Source: CAUPWF01 sp963515125
GTDB lineage: Bacteria > Bacillota > Clostridia > Lachnospirales > Lachnospiraceae
DNA length: 64,000 bases
Direction of reading: 5' to 3'
Assembly (NCBI GenBank): GCA_052116865.1
Contig: JBQKKG010000005.1
Span: 186,001-250,000 of the forward strand
Below, one piece after another: positions 42,725 to 51,943 of this stretch. The stretch's first letter is position 1; every line of letters begins with the position of its first letter. Under the pieces are notes generated by a model. The model saw only the letters and a list, made by a program, of their open reading frames with translations, was not told where the DNA came from and searched no databases. Made by a program: the position numbers and the translations under genes.

Positions 42725-43891
42725 ATGGAACTTCAACTCACAAAAGAACAACAAGAAAAGATGGTGCTGATTAAATCCAAACTTCATGAGTATCCGGAGT
42801 TATCTTGGAAAGAATACCAGACAGCAGCGCTCATACGGAAGGAGTTGAGCATGCTAGAGGGAATAGAATTTATAGAAACATCATTAGATACAGCAGTGGT
42901 TGCAAGAATAAGAGGAAATGGGTCTGGAAAGACCATTGCCCTGCGGGCGGATATGGATGCAATTCAGGGAGAAGAGAGATGGGAATCCAAGTCAGTATCA
43001 AAGAGAGAAGGTGTGGCACATCTTTGTGGACATGATTTTCACACAGCCGCACTTCTTGGAGCTGCAATGATACTGGGAGATATGCGTGGAAAGATAAATG
43101 GGGATGTGGTGTTTCTATTCCAACCAGCCGAAGAGACTACAACTGGTGCCCGAAGATTAGTAGAAGAGGGAATATTAAAAAAGTGTCAAGTAGATGCTAT
43201 CTTTGGATTACATAATCGACCAGAAATACCTACGGGACAAGTAGTAGTGAAAAAGGGGCCTTTGATGGCGGCAAAGAATAACTTTAGAATCGTAGTAAAT
43301 GGGATAGGTGGACATGGTTCCATGCCGCATAAATGCGTAGATCCTATTGTCTGTGCAGCTGCCATCATTCAATCAGTCCAGACGATTAATAGCCGAAATA
43401 TAGATCCGATGGAGGCCATCGTGTTATCTATTTGTTCCGTTCATGGAGGGACTTTTGACAACTTAATTGTAGATAAAATAGAAATGACAGGGAGTATGCG
43501 TACGTTTCAATCAAATGTGGAGGAACGAGCCTTAAAACGCTTGCATACCATGGTAGAGCAGCTGGCGGCTGCATATGAGTGTACAGCCACTCTGTCAATA
43601 GAAGAGTCAGTACCAGCAGTAGCCAATCCGGAATCTATGTATGAACTAGCGTTAGCGGCAGCCAAAAAGGTAGTTGGAGAGAAACATATCGTAGAGACAA
43701 AAGGGTGCTTGGCAACCGAAGATTTTGCATGTTATATGCAGGAGGTCCCAGGATTTTTCTATTGGCTTGGTGTAGGAAAACAAGGAGAACCGCATTATTC
43801 GTGGCATAATGATAAATTCCATACAGACGATCAGGCGTTGCATTACGGAGCAAAGTTATTGGCACAATCAGCAATAGAAGCTTTGAGATAG
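42725..43891 (+). CDS. M20-family amidohydrolase (N-acyl amino acid hydrolase type)
   Basis: 388-residue zinc amidohydrolase of the M20D/hippurate hydrolase group. Metal-site motifs are LRADMDAIQGEE, LCGHDFHTAALLGAA, QPAEETTTGARRLVEEG, GLHNRPEIPTG and the C-terminal SWHNDKFHTDD. The dimerisation/lid region contains GIGGHGSMPH. Cytoplasmic; likely removes acyl groups from amino acids or small conjugates. Confidence 0.9.
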   Translation: MELQLTKEQQEKMVLIKSKLHEYPELSWKEYQTAALIRKELSMLEGIEFIETSLDTAVVARIRGNGSGKTIALRADMDAIQGEERWESKSVSKREGVAHLCGHDFHTAALLGAAMILGDMRGKINGDVVFLFQPAEETTTGARRLVEEGILKKCQVDAIFGLHNRPEIPTGQVVVKKGPLMAAKNNFRIVVNGIGGHGSMPHKCVDPIVCAAAIIQSVQTINSRNIDPMEAIVLSICSVHGGTFDNLIVDKIEMTGSMRTFQSNVEERALKRLHTMVEQLAAAYECTATLSIEESVPAVANPESMYELALAAAKKVVGEKHIVETKGCLATEDFACYMQEVPGFFYWLGVGKQGEPHYSWHNDKFHTDDQALHYGAKLLAQSAIEALR

Positions 43892-43895
43892 CAGA

Positions 43896-44036
43896 ATGTT
43901 AGCAACAATGGCTTATTTTGTAAAGAATGAATTTCCGGAGGTGGATACGAATAAGATAATATTAATGTGTTTGTTTCATGATACTGGGGAGGCTGTGACG
44001 GGAGATATAATTAAGATACCAAAGAAAAAATCATAA
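43896..44036 (+). pseudogene. Remnant of an HD-domain hydrolase (YfbR-like)
   Basis: A 46-codon frame contains YFVKNEFPEVDTNKI, MCLFHDTGEAVTGDI and then a short basic tail with a stop. The HD motif with GEAVTGDI is diagnostic of HD-domain nucleotidases/phosphohydrolases, but the upstream metal-binding His and the whole C-terminal half are missing. It begins 4 bases after the M20 gene. This looks like a deleted gene rather than a functional small protein. Confidence 0.7.
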
Positions 44037-44054
44037 AAAAAGAGGTAAAAACTA

Positions 44055-44546
44055 GTGGAAGAGAGAAGAGATAAGATCAATTATTATTTAGATTTGGCTG
44101 AAGTTGTTTCCCAGCGCTGTACCTGTTTGAGAAGGCATTATGGTGCAGTGATCGTAAAGAATGATGAGGTGATTTCTACTGGATATGTAGGAGCACCAAG
44201 AGGGCGCAAAAATTGTTCCGATATAGGTGTTTGTATACGACAAAAGCTTAATGTCCCAAGGGGAGAACGCTATGAGTTATGTAGAAGCGTACATGCGGAG
44301 GCAAATGCAATTATTAGTGCACCGAGAGATAAAATGATTGGAAGTTCTATGTATTTAGTGGGTGTAGAAGCGGAGGCGAAGAATTATGTGGAGAATTCTT
44401 GTAGTTGCTCTATGTGCAAAAGACTAATCATTAATGCAGGTATTGAACAGGTCTATATTCGAGATTCTAAAGAAAAATATCGACTGATTTTAGTGCAAGA
44501 GTGGATTGAGCAAGATGAATCCTTAGAGGGTGTCTTTGGATATTAA
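44055..44546 (+). CDS. dCMP deaminase / ComE operon protein 2-like
   Basis: 163-residue zinc-dependent deaminase converting dCMP to dUMP for dTTP synthesis. It has STGYVGAPRGRKNCSD, the zinc/catalytic motif HAEANAI and SCSMCKRLIINAG. Start is GTG 44055, with AGAGGT upstream. Length fits the ComEB family. Confidence 0.92.
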   Translation: MEERRDKINYYLDLAEVVSQRCTCLRRHYGAVIVKNDEVISTGYVGAPRGRKNCSDIGVCIRQKLNVPRGERYELCRSVHAEANAIISAPRDKMIGSSMYLVGVEAEAKNYVENSCSCSMCKRLIINAGIEQVYIRDSKEKYRLILVQEWIEQDESLEGVFGY

Positions 44547-44571
44547 CTGTCAGGAAAAAAGGAGTGAGAAA

Positions 44572-45030
44572 ATGAGAAGAACAGATCGAGAACAAACGAA
44601 AGAATTTGCATATGAGGTATTTGATAAAGCACCATATATGACACTCTCTATGATAGATGAAGAAGGGAGACCTTATGCGATACCTTTGTCAATCGTGCGA
44701 AAAGCAGATACATTGTATTTCCATTGTGCAAAAGAAGGTAAAAAAAATATTGCGATAGAGAAATGTCCAACGGTATGTGTGAGTGCAGTAAGTAGAATGA
44801 AAACAATACAAGAGGATTTTACGATTGCATATAAGTCAGCAATTGCAACAGGAAGCGCATCACTAGTAAAAGAGAAACAAGAAAAAAGAGAGGCACTACA
44901 GCTGATATGCCAGAGATTTACACCGGATAATATGGAAGCGGTAGCACAAGCCATAGAAGCCCATTGGGAGCAAACAGAAGTAATTCGAATTGATATCATA
45001 GAATTAGCAGGCAAAGCAAATATTAGATAA
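44572..45030 (+). CDS. Pyridoxamine 5'-phosphate oxidase-like FMN-binding protein
   Basis: 152-residue split-barrel flavoprotein (NimA/PNPOx-like): APYMTLSMIDEEGRPYAIPLSIV, LYFHCAKEGKKNIAI and TVCVSAVSRM. ATG 44572 follows AAAGGAG. Probably a small-molecule reductase; substrate unknown. It is upstream of a flavodoxin-fold oxidoreductase gene with the same orientation, probably co-transcribed. Confidence 0.85.
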   Translation: MRRTDREQTKEFAYEVFDKAPYMTLSMIDEEGRPYAIPLSIVRKADTLYFHCAKEGKKNIAIEKCPTVCVSAVSRMKTIQEDFTIAYKSAIATGSASLVKEKQEKREALQLICQRFTPDNMEAVAQAIEAHWEQTEVIRIDIIELAGKANIR

Positions 45031-45041
45031 GGAGAGATTAT

Positions 45042-45662
45042 ATGAAGGTATTATTAGTGAATGGGAGTCCACACGCAAAAGGGTGTACTTATACTGCGTT
45101 GAAAGAGATAGAACACGCGTTACAAGCCAATGGAATTGAGACAGAGATTTTTCAGGTGGGAAACAAACCAGTAGCAGGATGTATTGGGTGTGGTGCTTGT
45201 CTTAAGGATGGTACTTGCTTTATGGAAGATGGGGTCAATGAATTTACTGAAAAGGCGGGAACAGCAGATGGCTTTATATTTGGATCACCCGTGCATTATG
45301 CAGCGGCTTCTGGAGCATTGACTTCCTTTTTAGATCGTGCATTTTATGGAAAAAAAGCTTTGTATATTGGAAAGCCTGGTGCAAGCATTGTAAGCTGTAG
45401 GCGTGGTGGTGCATCGGCTGCCTTTGACCAGCTGAATAAATACTTTACAATTAGCAGCATGCCGGTTGTGTCTTCACAATACTGGAATCAAGTTCATGGA
45501 AATACACCAGAGGAAGTGATACAGGATTTGGAAGGTATGCAGACCATGCGTACATTAGGAAATAATATGGCATGGTTGTTAAAGTGTATTGAATTAGGCA
45601 AAAAGCAGGGGATTACATTCCCTACGCCAGAAGCAGTAACTGCAACGAATTTCATAAGATAA
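45042..45662 (+). CDS. NADPH-dependent FMN reductase / iron-sulfur flavoprotein-like
   Basis: 206-residue flavodoxin-fold protein. The FMN-binding loop is VNGSPHAKGCTYTAL. Four cysteines in GCIGCGACLKDGTC resemble the ligands of the archaeal iron-sulfur flavoprotein family, although the spacing is not exact. GSPVHYAAASG and SCRRGGASAAFDQL are further family segments. Probable cytoplasmic two-electron carrier. Confidence 0.85.
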   Translation: MKVLLVNGSPHAKGCTYTALKEIEHALQANGIETEIFQVGNKPVAGCIGCGACLKDGTCFMEDGVNEFTEKAGTADGFIFGSPVHYAAASGALTSFLDRAFYGKKALYIGKPGASIVSCRRGGASAAFDQLNKYFTISSMPVVSSQYWNQVHGNTPEEVIQDLEGMQTMRTLGNNMAWLLKCIELGKKQGITFPTPEAVTATNFIR

Positions 45663-45710
45663 CAAATAGGCGAAGGTACATACTTGTTACAGTACCTTCG
45701 CCTATTTGTT
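45661..45710. terminator. 19-bp stem-loop between convergent genes
   Basis: Arms 45661-45679 and 45692-45710 are perfectly complementary around a 12-base loop. There is no strong T-run; a bidirectional terminator is likely. Confidence 0.65.
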
Positions 45711-45718
45711 ATGTAAGT

Positions 45719-46858
45719 TTAAGAAGCGTTTGGTTTTAATGTTCGAACGTTCATACCATTTACTTCAATATGATCATCTACAGGAATGACCAGGCATTGT
45801 CTACCATCTATCAGTTTCGTCTCTACTAGGTCTGCCCGGTCTGGACTAACTTTAATCACAATATCTGGGGTTTCGATGTTGAATTTCTTAGTACTTGCAA
45901 TATTAGTAGCAAGTAGTGAATTTTTTTCGCCCACCGTTGTTTCATAATCGGTATCAAAAGTTTCCATCTTTTCTTCCGGGACACCACTGTGTTGTAATAA
46001 TTTCTTTACATCTGTCTTTGAAAGTTCCAGTGGTTCAGGCGCGTCCTTGTGTTCTTCTATCATTTCATTTAAGTTCTCGTGAATGCTTCGTACAATCTCA
46101 TAATCACATGCTTCCCCTAAAGTATTGCTTAAAATTGTGTGAAAGTTTTCTTTTTGATCATCAGCAGACATTGGAACAACAGCCCCAAGCACATGCTCTA
46201 CCAAGTCTGGCTGTAATTCTTCTGGCTTTTTAGAGTAATATAAAGTTGCATGGATATCAGTCGTTCTATCGGTAAAAGAAGGAAATAAAAACCCTTTGGA
46301 AGGGGCGTCCACAATCCAATCACGAATGCGGTCTTCAATGTTATTTTTTTCAGCATTGTAACACAATCCGGCTTTTGATAGTTTGACAGGACAAAGGCTG
46401 CACATTACAAATTCATAAACTTCATCAGAAGCATCAAACATTTCTAGTCCGTCGGAAGATTTTCCCGGGATATCATATACTGCGTGAATTAAGATAATAT
46501 AATAATTCTCACCGTATATATAATTTTCAATGATTTTATCATAGAATTCCTCTACTAGCATATCATCTTTTAGTTTACTATTACGAAGTTTTAGCAAGAA
46601 TTCTTGTGTGCCCCCGGGAGCTTCTTGCTGTAGTGGAAACTCCATATTTAATAAGTTCTTTCCAACGGTTCCAGATAGTGTTTGTTTGAAAATATCAAAA
46701 TATTTAAAAGCCTCTTCTTCTGGCATGGACAAAAAGGCGTTTCTAGATTCTAGTTTCTTATTCTTTTCGTGATCTACATAGCAACCACAGATTCGTGTGA
46801 TGGAGCAGTTAGCAGGAGTAAACTGTTTTCTAATTTCCAATACTTCTTTTTTATTCAT
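45719..46858 (-). CDS. DUF4317-family protein of unknown function
   Basis: 379 residues. It begins MNKKEVLEIRKQFTPANCSI with ITRICGCYVDHEK and then KYFDIFKQTLSGTVGKNLLNMEF, matching DUF4317, common in Lachnospiraceae. The C-terminal part has a NusA/KH-like-looking acidic-basic pattern but no recognised motif. ATG 46858 is chosen with AAAGGA upstream; a longer in-frame start lacks a ribosome site. Soluble; function unknown. Confidence 0.8.
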   Translation of the reverse strand: MNKKEVLEIRKQFTPANCSITRICGCYVDHEKNKKLESRNAFLSMPEEEAFKYFDIFKQTLSGTVGKNLLNMEFPLQQEAPGGTQEFLLKLRNSKLKDDMLVEEFYDKIIENYIYGENYYIILIHAVYDIPGKSSDGLEMFDASDEVYEFVMCSLCPVKLSKAGLCYNAEKNNIEDRIRDWIVDAPSKGFLFPSFTDRTTDIHATLYYSKKPEELQPDLVEHVLGAVVPMSADDQKENFHTILSNTLGEACDYEIVRSIHENLNEMIEEHKDAPEPLELSKTDVKKLLQHSGVPEEKMETFDTDYETTVGEKNSLLATNIASTKKFNIETPDIVIKVSPDRADLVETKLIDGRQCLVIPVDDHIEVNGMNVRTLKPNAS

Positions 46859-46987
46859 ATTCTTATCAGTCCTTTTTCTTTTTGTTCCGATTAATAATAT
46901 CACATGTAAAAGTGATTTACAATTCAAAGAAAGGATTTGACAATCATCATAAATTAAATTAAACTGATTGTATAAAAATAATTACAC

Positions 46988-47072
46988 AATCATTCTGCCA
47001 CCGGGTAGAATGAATTAGGTGTCCCAACACGTTTCGGTAGGTCATAGAAGAAAGGTGTTAGGGCATCTTTTT
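46988..47072 (+). ncRNA. Probable guanidine-IV riboswitch (mepA motif)
   Basis: Hairpin 1 (CATTCT 46991-46996 with AGAATG 47007-47012) presents CCACCGGG in its loop. Hairpin 2 (47018-47030 with 47055-47067, one mismatch) is followed by TTTTT and looks like a terminator; its loop contains CGGTAGG, which can pair with the first loop (ACCG/CGGT). Two hairpins with a loop-loop contact directly upstream of a MATE transporter is the arrangement I recall for the guanidine-IV (mepA) riboswitch. The identification is from memory. Confidence 0.75.
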
Positions 47073-47108
47073 ATTTGCAGATAGGCAGACGTAGTAAAGG
47101 AGTAATAA

Positions 47109-48449
47109 ATGAAGTTGAAAAAAGAACGATTGATAGAACGATTTATAAAATATGCAGGACTAAATGTCCTTGGAATGCTAGGACTGTCTTGCTACATTTT
47201 AGCCGATACATTTTTTGTATCAAAGGCCATGGGAGCAGATGGACTTACGGCACTTAATTTTGCCATATCAATTTATGCATTTATTCATGGAAGTGGGCTA
47301 ATGTTAGGGATTGGTGGTGCAATAAAATATAATGTTTTTCAGGTATTAAAAGAAAGAAAAAAGGCCAATACCATATTCTCTTTGACGTTAACCATGGGAA
47401 TTGTAGTTGGAATTGTTTTTGGAGTAATGGGACTTTGTGGTACTACCTTTATATCCTATTTGTTAGGTGCCAGAGGGCTTATTCATGCTATGACTAGTCA
47501 ATATCTAAAAATTATACTTTTGTTTGCTCCGTGCTTTATATGCAACAATATTTTTCTGGCATTTGTTAGAAATGATGGAGATCCAAAGCTATCTATGACA
47601 GCAATGATTGTGGGAAGTTTATCAAATATTGTATTGGATTATATCTTTATATTTCCGTGTTCCATGGGTATGGTTGGTGCTGCACTTGCAACGGGAATAG
47701 CGCCTATCATTAGTATGGTAATACTTTCTATTCATTTGTGGAAGAAACAACAGGGATTTCACTTACAACGCTATCAGTTGGCAGGAACGTATGTAAAGGA
47801 TATCATTAACTTAGGATTATCCGCCTTTATCACAGAGGTAGCATCGGGGGTTGTCTTGATTGTATTTAATCTTGTAATATTAGAGTTAAAAGGAAATATA
47901 GGGGTTGCCGCTTATGGTGTGATTGCTAACTTGGCTTTGGTAGTAATCGCAATCTTCACAGGAATTGCACAAGGGATACAACCACTCATAAGTGAGGCGT
48001 ATGGCAAGAATCAGCGACATGTACAAAAGAGCTTACTGCAGTACGCTTTGATGCTATCTACGTTCATTGCAGCTACCGTGTATCTACTTACAATGATAAA
48101 TTCCCAATGGTTAATTCATGTATTTAACAGTGAGTATAATGCAGCACTTAATGAAATTGCAACGCAGGGATTGCGTCTATATTTCATTGGATTTTTCTTT
48201 GCAGGGCTTAATATCATAGTCGCTTCCTACTTTAGTGCAATGGAACAACCAAGAAAGTCTTTTGCAATATCAATGGTTAGAGGCTGTGTTGCCATCATTC
48301 CATGCGTTTTAATTCTAGGAGCAATCTTCAAAATGAATGGGGTTTGGATATCCTTTGTTGTAGCAGAGATGATGGCGGTGATTATTAGCGCTTTTTGCTT
48401 ATGGAACACGCGTAATAAGGATTGTCATAGACAAGAAAAAGAGATATAA
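47109..48449 (+). CDS. MATE-family multidrug/guanidine efflux transporter (MepA-like)
   Basis: 446 residues with about 12 membrane segments in two bundles typical of MATE exporters (ADTFFVSKAMGADGLTALNFA; LGARGLIHAMTSQYL; GIAQGIQPLISEAYGK). Cation-coupled export of small organic cations is expected. AAAGGAG precedes ATG 47109. The upstream guanidine-IV-like RNA suggests guanidine as a signal and perhaps substrate. Confidence 0.9.
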   Translation: MKLKKERLIERFIKYAGLNVLGMLGLSCYILADTFFVSKAMGADGLTALNFAISIYAFIHGSGLMLGIGGAIKYNVFQVLKERKKANTIFSLTLTMGIVVGIVFGVMGLCGTTFISYLLGARGLIHAMTSQYLKIILLFAPCFICNNIFLAFVRNDGDPKLSMTAMIVGSLSNIVLDYIFIFPCSMGMVGAALATGIAPIISMVILSIHLWKKQQGFHLQRYQLAGTYVKDIINLGLSAFITEVASGVVLIVFNLVILELKGNIGVAAYGVIANLALVVIAIFTGIAQGIQPLISEAYGKNQRHVQKSLLQYALMLSTFIAATVYLLTMINSQWLIHVFNSEYNAALNEIATQGLRLYFIGFFFAGLNIIVASYFSAMEQPRKSFAISMVRGCVAIIPCVLILGAIFKMNGVWISFVVAEMMAVIISAFCLWNTRNKDCHRQEKEI

Positions 48450-48491
48450 TCGAAGGCGTAGGATAGAACGAATTAAGAAAGTGTGATAATA

Positions 48492-48995
48492 ATGTATAAT
48501 GAATTAACACAACGTGATATAGAAAAGATGAAAGAGGAAATTGAATACCGAAGGCTGGTAGTTCGGAAAGAGGCATTGGAGGCAGTAAAAGAGGCTAGAG
48601 CTCATGGAGATCTCAGTGAGAATTTTGAGTATCATGCTGCGAAGAAAGACAAGAATCGAAATGAAAGCAGAATCCGATATTTGGAAAGGATGATTAAAAC
48701 TGCTAAAATTGTAACGGATGAATCCAATGAGGATGAGGTTGGTCTGAATAATACAGTAGAGCTATACTTTGAGGAAGATGATGTTGAGGAAACGTATAAA
48801 TTGATTACAACAGTGCGTGGGAATTCACTGGAAGGAAGAATCAGTACGGAATCTCCTATTGGGAAAGCTATCTTCAAGAAAAAAATAGGGGAACGTGTTT
48901 TTGTAAAAGTCAATGATAGTTATGGCTATCATGTCATTATCAAATCTATTCAAAATACTGGTGAGGATGAGAATGACAAATTAAGAAGTTTCTAG
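48492..48995 (+). CDS. GreA/GreB-family transcription elongation factor
   Basis: 167 residues. The N-terminal coiled-coil domain contains ARAHGDLSENFEYHAAKKDK with the acidic tip (GDLSEN) that activates RNA cleavage in stalled polymerase. The C-terminal globular domain has GRISTESPIGKAI as in GreA. A GTG at 48483 would give a slightly longer protein; the ribosome site is weak for both. It may be a paralogue of the main GreA. Confidence 0.88.
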   Translation: MYNELTQRDIEKMKEEIEYRRLVVRKEALEAVKEARAHGDLSENFEYHAAKKDKNRNESRIRYLERMIKTAKIVTDESNEDEVGLNNTVELYFEEDDVEETYKLITTVRGNSLEGRISTESPIGKAIFKKKIGERVFVKVNDSYGYHVIIKSIQNTGEDENDKLRSF

Positions 48996-49006
48996 ATGTG
49001 TGTATG

Positions 49007-49050
49007 AAAAAGACAAGCGAGGAGTGTATGCTATCCTAGCTTGTCTTTTT
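49007..49050. terminator. Bidirectional terminator between greA-like and malY/patB genes
   Basis: AAAAAGACAAGC (49007-49018) and GCTTGTCTTTTT (49039-49050) with A/T runs. Confidence 0.82.
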
Positions 49051-49064
49051 CTAATTGTAATATT

Positions 49065-50225
49065 TTATTGTAAATGCTGTACGATGACATTCGCCGCTTT
49101 TTCTACATTTTCTAATGAGGTAGCTAAGTTCATCCGTACATGATTTTGGAAGTGTGAACCTCCGAACCAATCACCATAATCTAGTGCAAGTTTGCATTTT
49201 TTTTGCATAAAATCTTTCAGATCCTTTCCATCTAGGTAGGCACTGAAATCCAACCACAACAAATAAGTACCTTCTAATGGAGAGATGATTACCTTTGGTA
49301 GATGAACAGAAAAATAATCTACGATAAACTCATAATTCTTATAGATGATTTCTTTCACCTCCTCCAACCAGATTTTACCATTCATATAAGCGGCCTCGAC
49401 TGCAACATAACCCATAGCATTGCCGGAAAGAATACGAAGATTCTGAACGAAAGAATCGAAAGTCTCACGAAGTAATTTGTCGGGAATGATAACAAAAGCA
49501 TTCTGACAAGCTGCAAGGTTAAATGTTTTGGATGCAGCAGTCAATGAAATCAGTATCTCATCATAATCCCCAACAGTAGCAGATGGTACTTGCTTATGCG
49601 GGTGAAATGTAATATCCTGATGGATTTCATCAGAAATCACATAGACATGATGCTTTTTACAAATCGATAATATACCCTCTAATTCCGTTCTCGTCCATAC
49701 TCGTCCCACGGGATTATGTGGAGAACACAAAATAAACATGCGTACATGATTTTGTACAATCTTTGCTTCAAAATCGCTCATATTGATAGAATATACACCA
49801 GCAACATTGGTTAATTCACTGGTTATTAGAGTGCGATTATTATTCGTAATGGAATTTATAAAGGGATAGTATACAGGTGTAAACGTAAGGATGGAGTCTT
49901 GCGGCTGGGTTAGCATCTGAATGAACCAGTTAATTGCAGGGACAACTCCAGGGGAAAAGCGAATCCAATCCTTTGACACGTAATAATTATGACGTTCTGC
50001 TTCCCAGTGTATAAATGCATTATAATAAGAATCAGGTATAGCATAATATCCTAATACAGACGTTTCTAAGTATGTATGTAAAGCTTGGGTTACACATGTA
50101 GGTACTTGAAAGTCCATATCCGCTACCCACATGGGGTGAAGATGTTCTTCCCCAAACAGTGCAGTTTGTGCATCCCATTTAGAACAATTTGTTCCTTTTC
50201 TGTTTTGGTATGTTACAATTGACAT
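49065..50225 (-). CDS. MalY/PatB-family PLP C-S lyase (cystathionine beta-lyase type)
   Basis: 386-residue fold-type I PLP enzyme. It has HPMWVADMDF (family signature), VLGYYAIPDSYYNAF, CSPHNPVGRVW, ISDEIHQD and the PLP lysine Lys233 in TAASKTFN. Members split cystathionine or cysteine conjugates to a thiol, pyruvate and ammonia. The divergent neighbour is an amino-acid ABC transporter, suggesting uptake and breakdown of a sulfur amino acid. Cytoplasmic. Confidence 0.92.
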   Translation of the reverse strand: MSIVTYQNRKGTNCSKWDAQTALFGEEHLHPMWVADMDFQVPTCVTQALHTYLETSVLGYYAIPDSYYNAFIHWEAERHNYYVSKDWIRFSPGVVPAINWFIQMLTQPQDSILTFTPVYYPFINSITNNNRTLITSELTNVAGVYSINMSDFEAKIVQNHVRMFILCSPHNPVGRVWTRTELEGILSICKKHHVYVISDEIHQDITFHPHKQVPSATVGDYDEILISLTAASKTFNLAACQNAFVIIPDKLLRETFDSFVQNLRILSGNAMGYVAVEAAYMNGKIWLEEVKEIIYKNYEFIVDYFSVHLPKVIISPLEGTYLLWLDFSAYLDGKDLKDFMQKKCKLALDYGDWFGGSHFQNHVRMNLATSLENVEKAANVIVQHLQ

Positions 50226-50425
50226 TTTTTTCTCCTTCCATTCATTCTATGGTAATAAGTATTTATCAAACAGGGAATATTGTCAAGTGATTGTACCTAG
50301 ATTGCTAAATGTGTACAAAGACTATAGATAATGGCGATAAGCCTATCAACATAATCAATTGTACAAGTAAAAATCAAGGTGCTACGATGTCCATAAAGTA
50401 CAAATACATATAAAGGGAGGAACTT

Positions 50426-51253
50426 ATGAAAAAAATCAAAAAAATTACCGCACTGCTATTGCTTTTTGTAATGGCATGTAGTTTGGCAGCGTGTAGTGAC
50501 AAAGCAAAAGAATCTACAGAAAAAGAATCAAGCAAAGAGGAAGAGACCAAAGAAAAGACCAAGATAGTAGTTGGTACTTCGGCATCGTATACACCTTGGG
50601 CATTTCAAGAAAATGATGAAGTGAAAGGGTTTGAAATTGATGTTTGGAAAGAGATCGCAAAGCGTAACAACTATGAAGTAGAATTTAAGCTAGGACAATT
50701 CAGTGGATTAGTTGGGATGTTAGATGCTGGTGAAATTGATACAGTTGCCCATCAGATGTCTATCACACCAGAGCGAGAAGAAAAGTATTATTTCTCATCT
50801 CCATATGCATATAGCTATTATGATTTGTTTGTGAAAGAGGATAGTACATATCAGACAAAAGAAGATCTTAAAGGTAAAAAAGTTGGATGCTGGCTTGGGG
50901 GAAATGGTGAGGTTACCTTACGTAAGATTGATGAGGATAATCAATTGGGATTTGATATTGTTACTTTTGATGGAGCATCAATAGAGGATGAAGTAATGCT
51001 TGGACGCTTGGATGCTTTATGGCAAGGAGAAATCAAAACAAAGACTACCATAGAAGCAAATCAGTTGACGCTTCGGCAATTAAATGAAAAATTGGTATAC
51101 GAAGTAAATGCCTATCCTTTTAGAATGGATGACGCAGGGAAAAAACTTTCCGATGAGGTTACCGAAGCTATTGATAGTATGAGAGAGGATGGGACGTTAG
51201 AAAAACTATCAAAGACATGGTTTGATATAGATACAACGGTTCCAGAAAAGTAG
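50426..51253 (+). CDS. Polar amino-acid ABC transporter, substrate-binding lipoprotein
   Basis: 275 residues. A signal peptide ends in the lipobox LAAC, followed by a charged linker rich in Lys/Glu. The mature part is family 3 (SBP_bac_3): ASYTPWAFQENDEVKGFEIDVWKEIAKR, SITPEREEKYYFSSPY, LKGKKVGCWLG. It would capture cystine or another polar amino acid outside the membrane. AAAGGGAGG precedes the ATG. First gene of a three-gene operon. Confidence 0.92.
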   Translation: MKKIKKITALLLLFVMACSLAACSDKAKESTEKESSKEEETKEKTKIVVGTSASYTPWAFQENDEVKGFEIDVWKEIAKRNNYEVEFKLGQFSGLVGMLDAGEIDTVAHQMSITPEREEKYYFSSPYAYSYYDLFVKEDSTYQTKEDLKGKKVGCWLGGNGEVTLRKIDEDNQLGFDIVTFDGASIEDEVMLGRLDALWQGEIKTKTTIEANQLTLRQLNEKLVYEVNAYPFRMDDAGKKLSDEVTEAIDSMREDGTLEKLSKTWFDIDTTVPEK

Positions 51254-51262
51254 GGGGAATCA

Positions 51263-51943
51263 GTGAGATTTGATTTGAATTTTATCGGGCGAGTAATTCC
51301 AATTATGCTAAAATATAGTAAGGTTACGTTAGCACTATCTGGATTAGCAATCTTACTAGGGATGATACTTGCTTTCGTCATTGCTATGGTGGTATATGCA
51401 AACGTACCCGTGTTGGCACAATTTTTTAAAGTATATATTTCCTTTTTTCGTGGTACGCCACTGATGGCACAGCTTTTTTGCTTTTATTTTGGAATCTTAC
51501 CAATGCTTCCGAAGTTGGTGTTGAAAGTATCGTCCTTTCAGGCTGCGCTTGTAGTATTAGGGCTGGCGAGTTCTGCATACATGGCAGAATCCATACGTGC
51601 AGCCATAAGTTCTGTGCCAAGAGGACAGACGGAGGCAGCACAATCAATTGGAATGACCTATATGCAAATGATGGATCGGATTATATTACCGCAAGCGATT
51701 CGAGTTGCAATTCCAACATTATTTAGTAGCTTTATTAATATTGTAAAAGACACTTCGCTAGTATTTGCAATAGGGGTAAAAGAAATGATGGCAACCGCGC
51801 AATTGGAAGGAGCCTCAGGATATCGTTATCTTGAGGCTTACGTCTGCGTATTGCTTGTATATTGGGCAATTACATCTGTGCTTGGATTTGTACAAAGACA
51901 GATTGAGATAAAGCTTGCAAGAACGGTAGGTGACAATAGATGA
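51263..51943 (+). CDS. Polar amino-acid ABC transporter permease
   Basis: 226 residues with five to six hydrophobic segments, HisM/TcyB type: YISFFRGTPLMAQLFCFYFG and the EAA-like loop EAAQSIGMTYMQMMDRIILPQA. Start is GTG 51263 with GGGGGA upstream. Overlaps the ATPase gene by 4 bases (ATGA). Confidence 0.92.
   Translation: MRFDLNFIGRVIPIMLKYSKVTLALSGLAILLGMILAFVIAMVVYANVPVLAQFFKVYISFFRGTPLMAQLFCFYFGILPMLPKLVLKVSSFQAALVVLGLASSAYMAESIRAAISSVPRGQTEAAQSIGMTYMQMMDRIILPQAIRVAIPTLFSSFINIVKDTSLVFAIGVKEMMATAQLEGASGYRYLEAYVCVLLVYWAITSVLGFVQRQIEIKLARTVGDNR

Noticed and set aside
43896..44036. Functional small HD protein
   Set aside because: Lacks the first metal-binding His and the C-terminal half; treated as a remnant.
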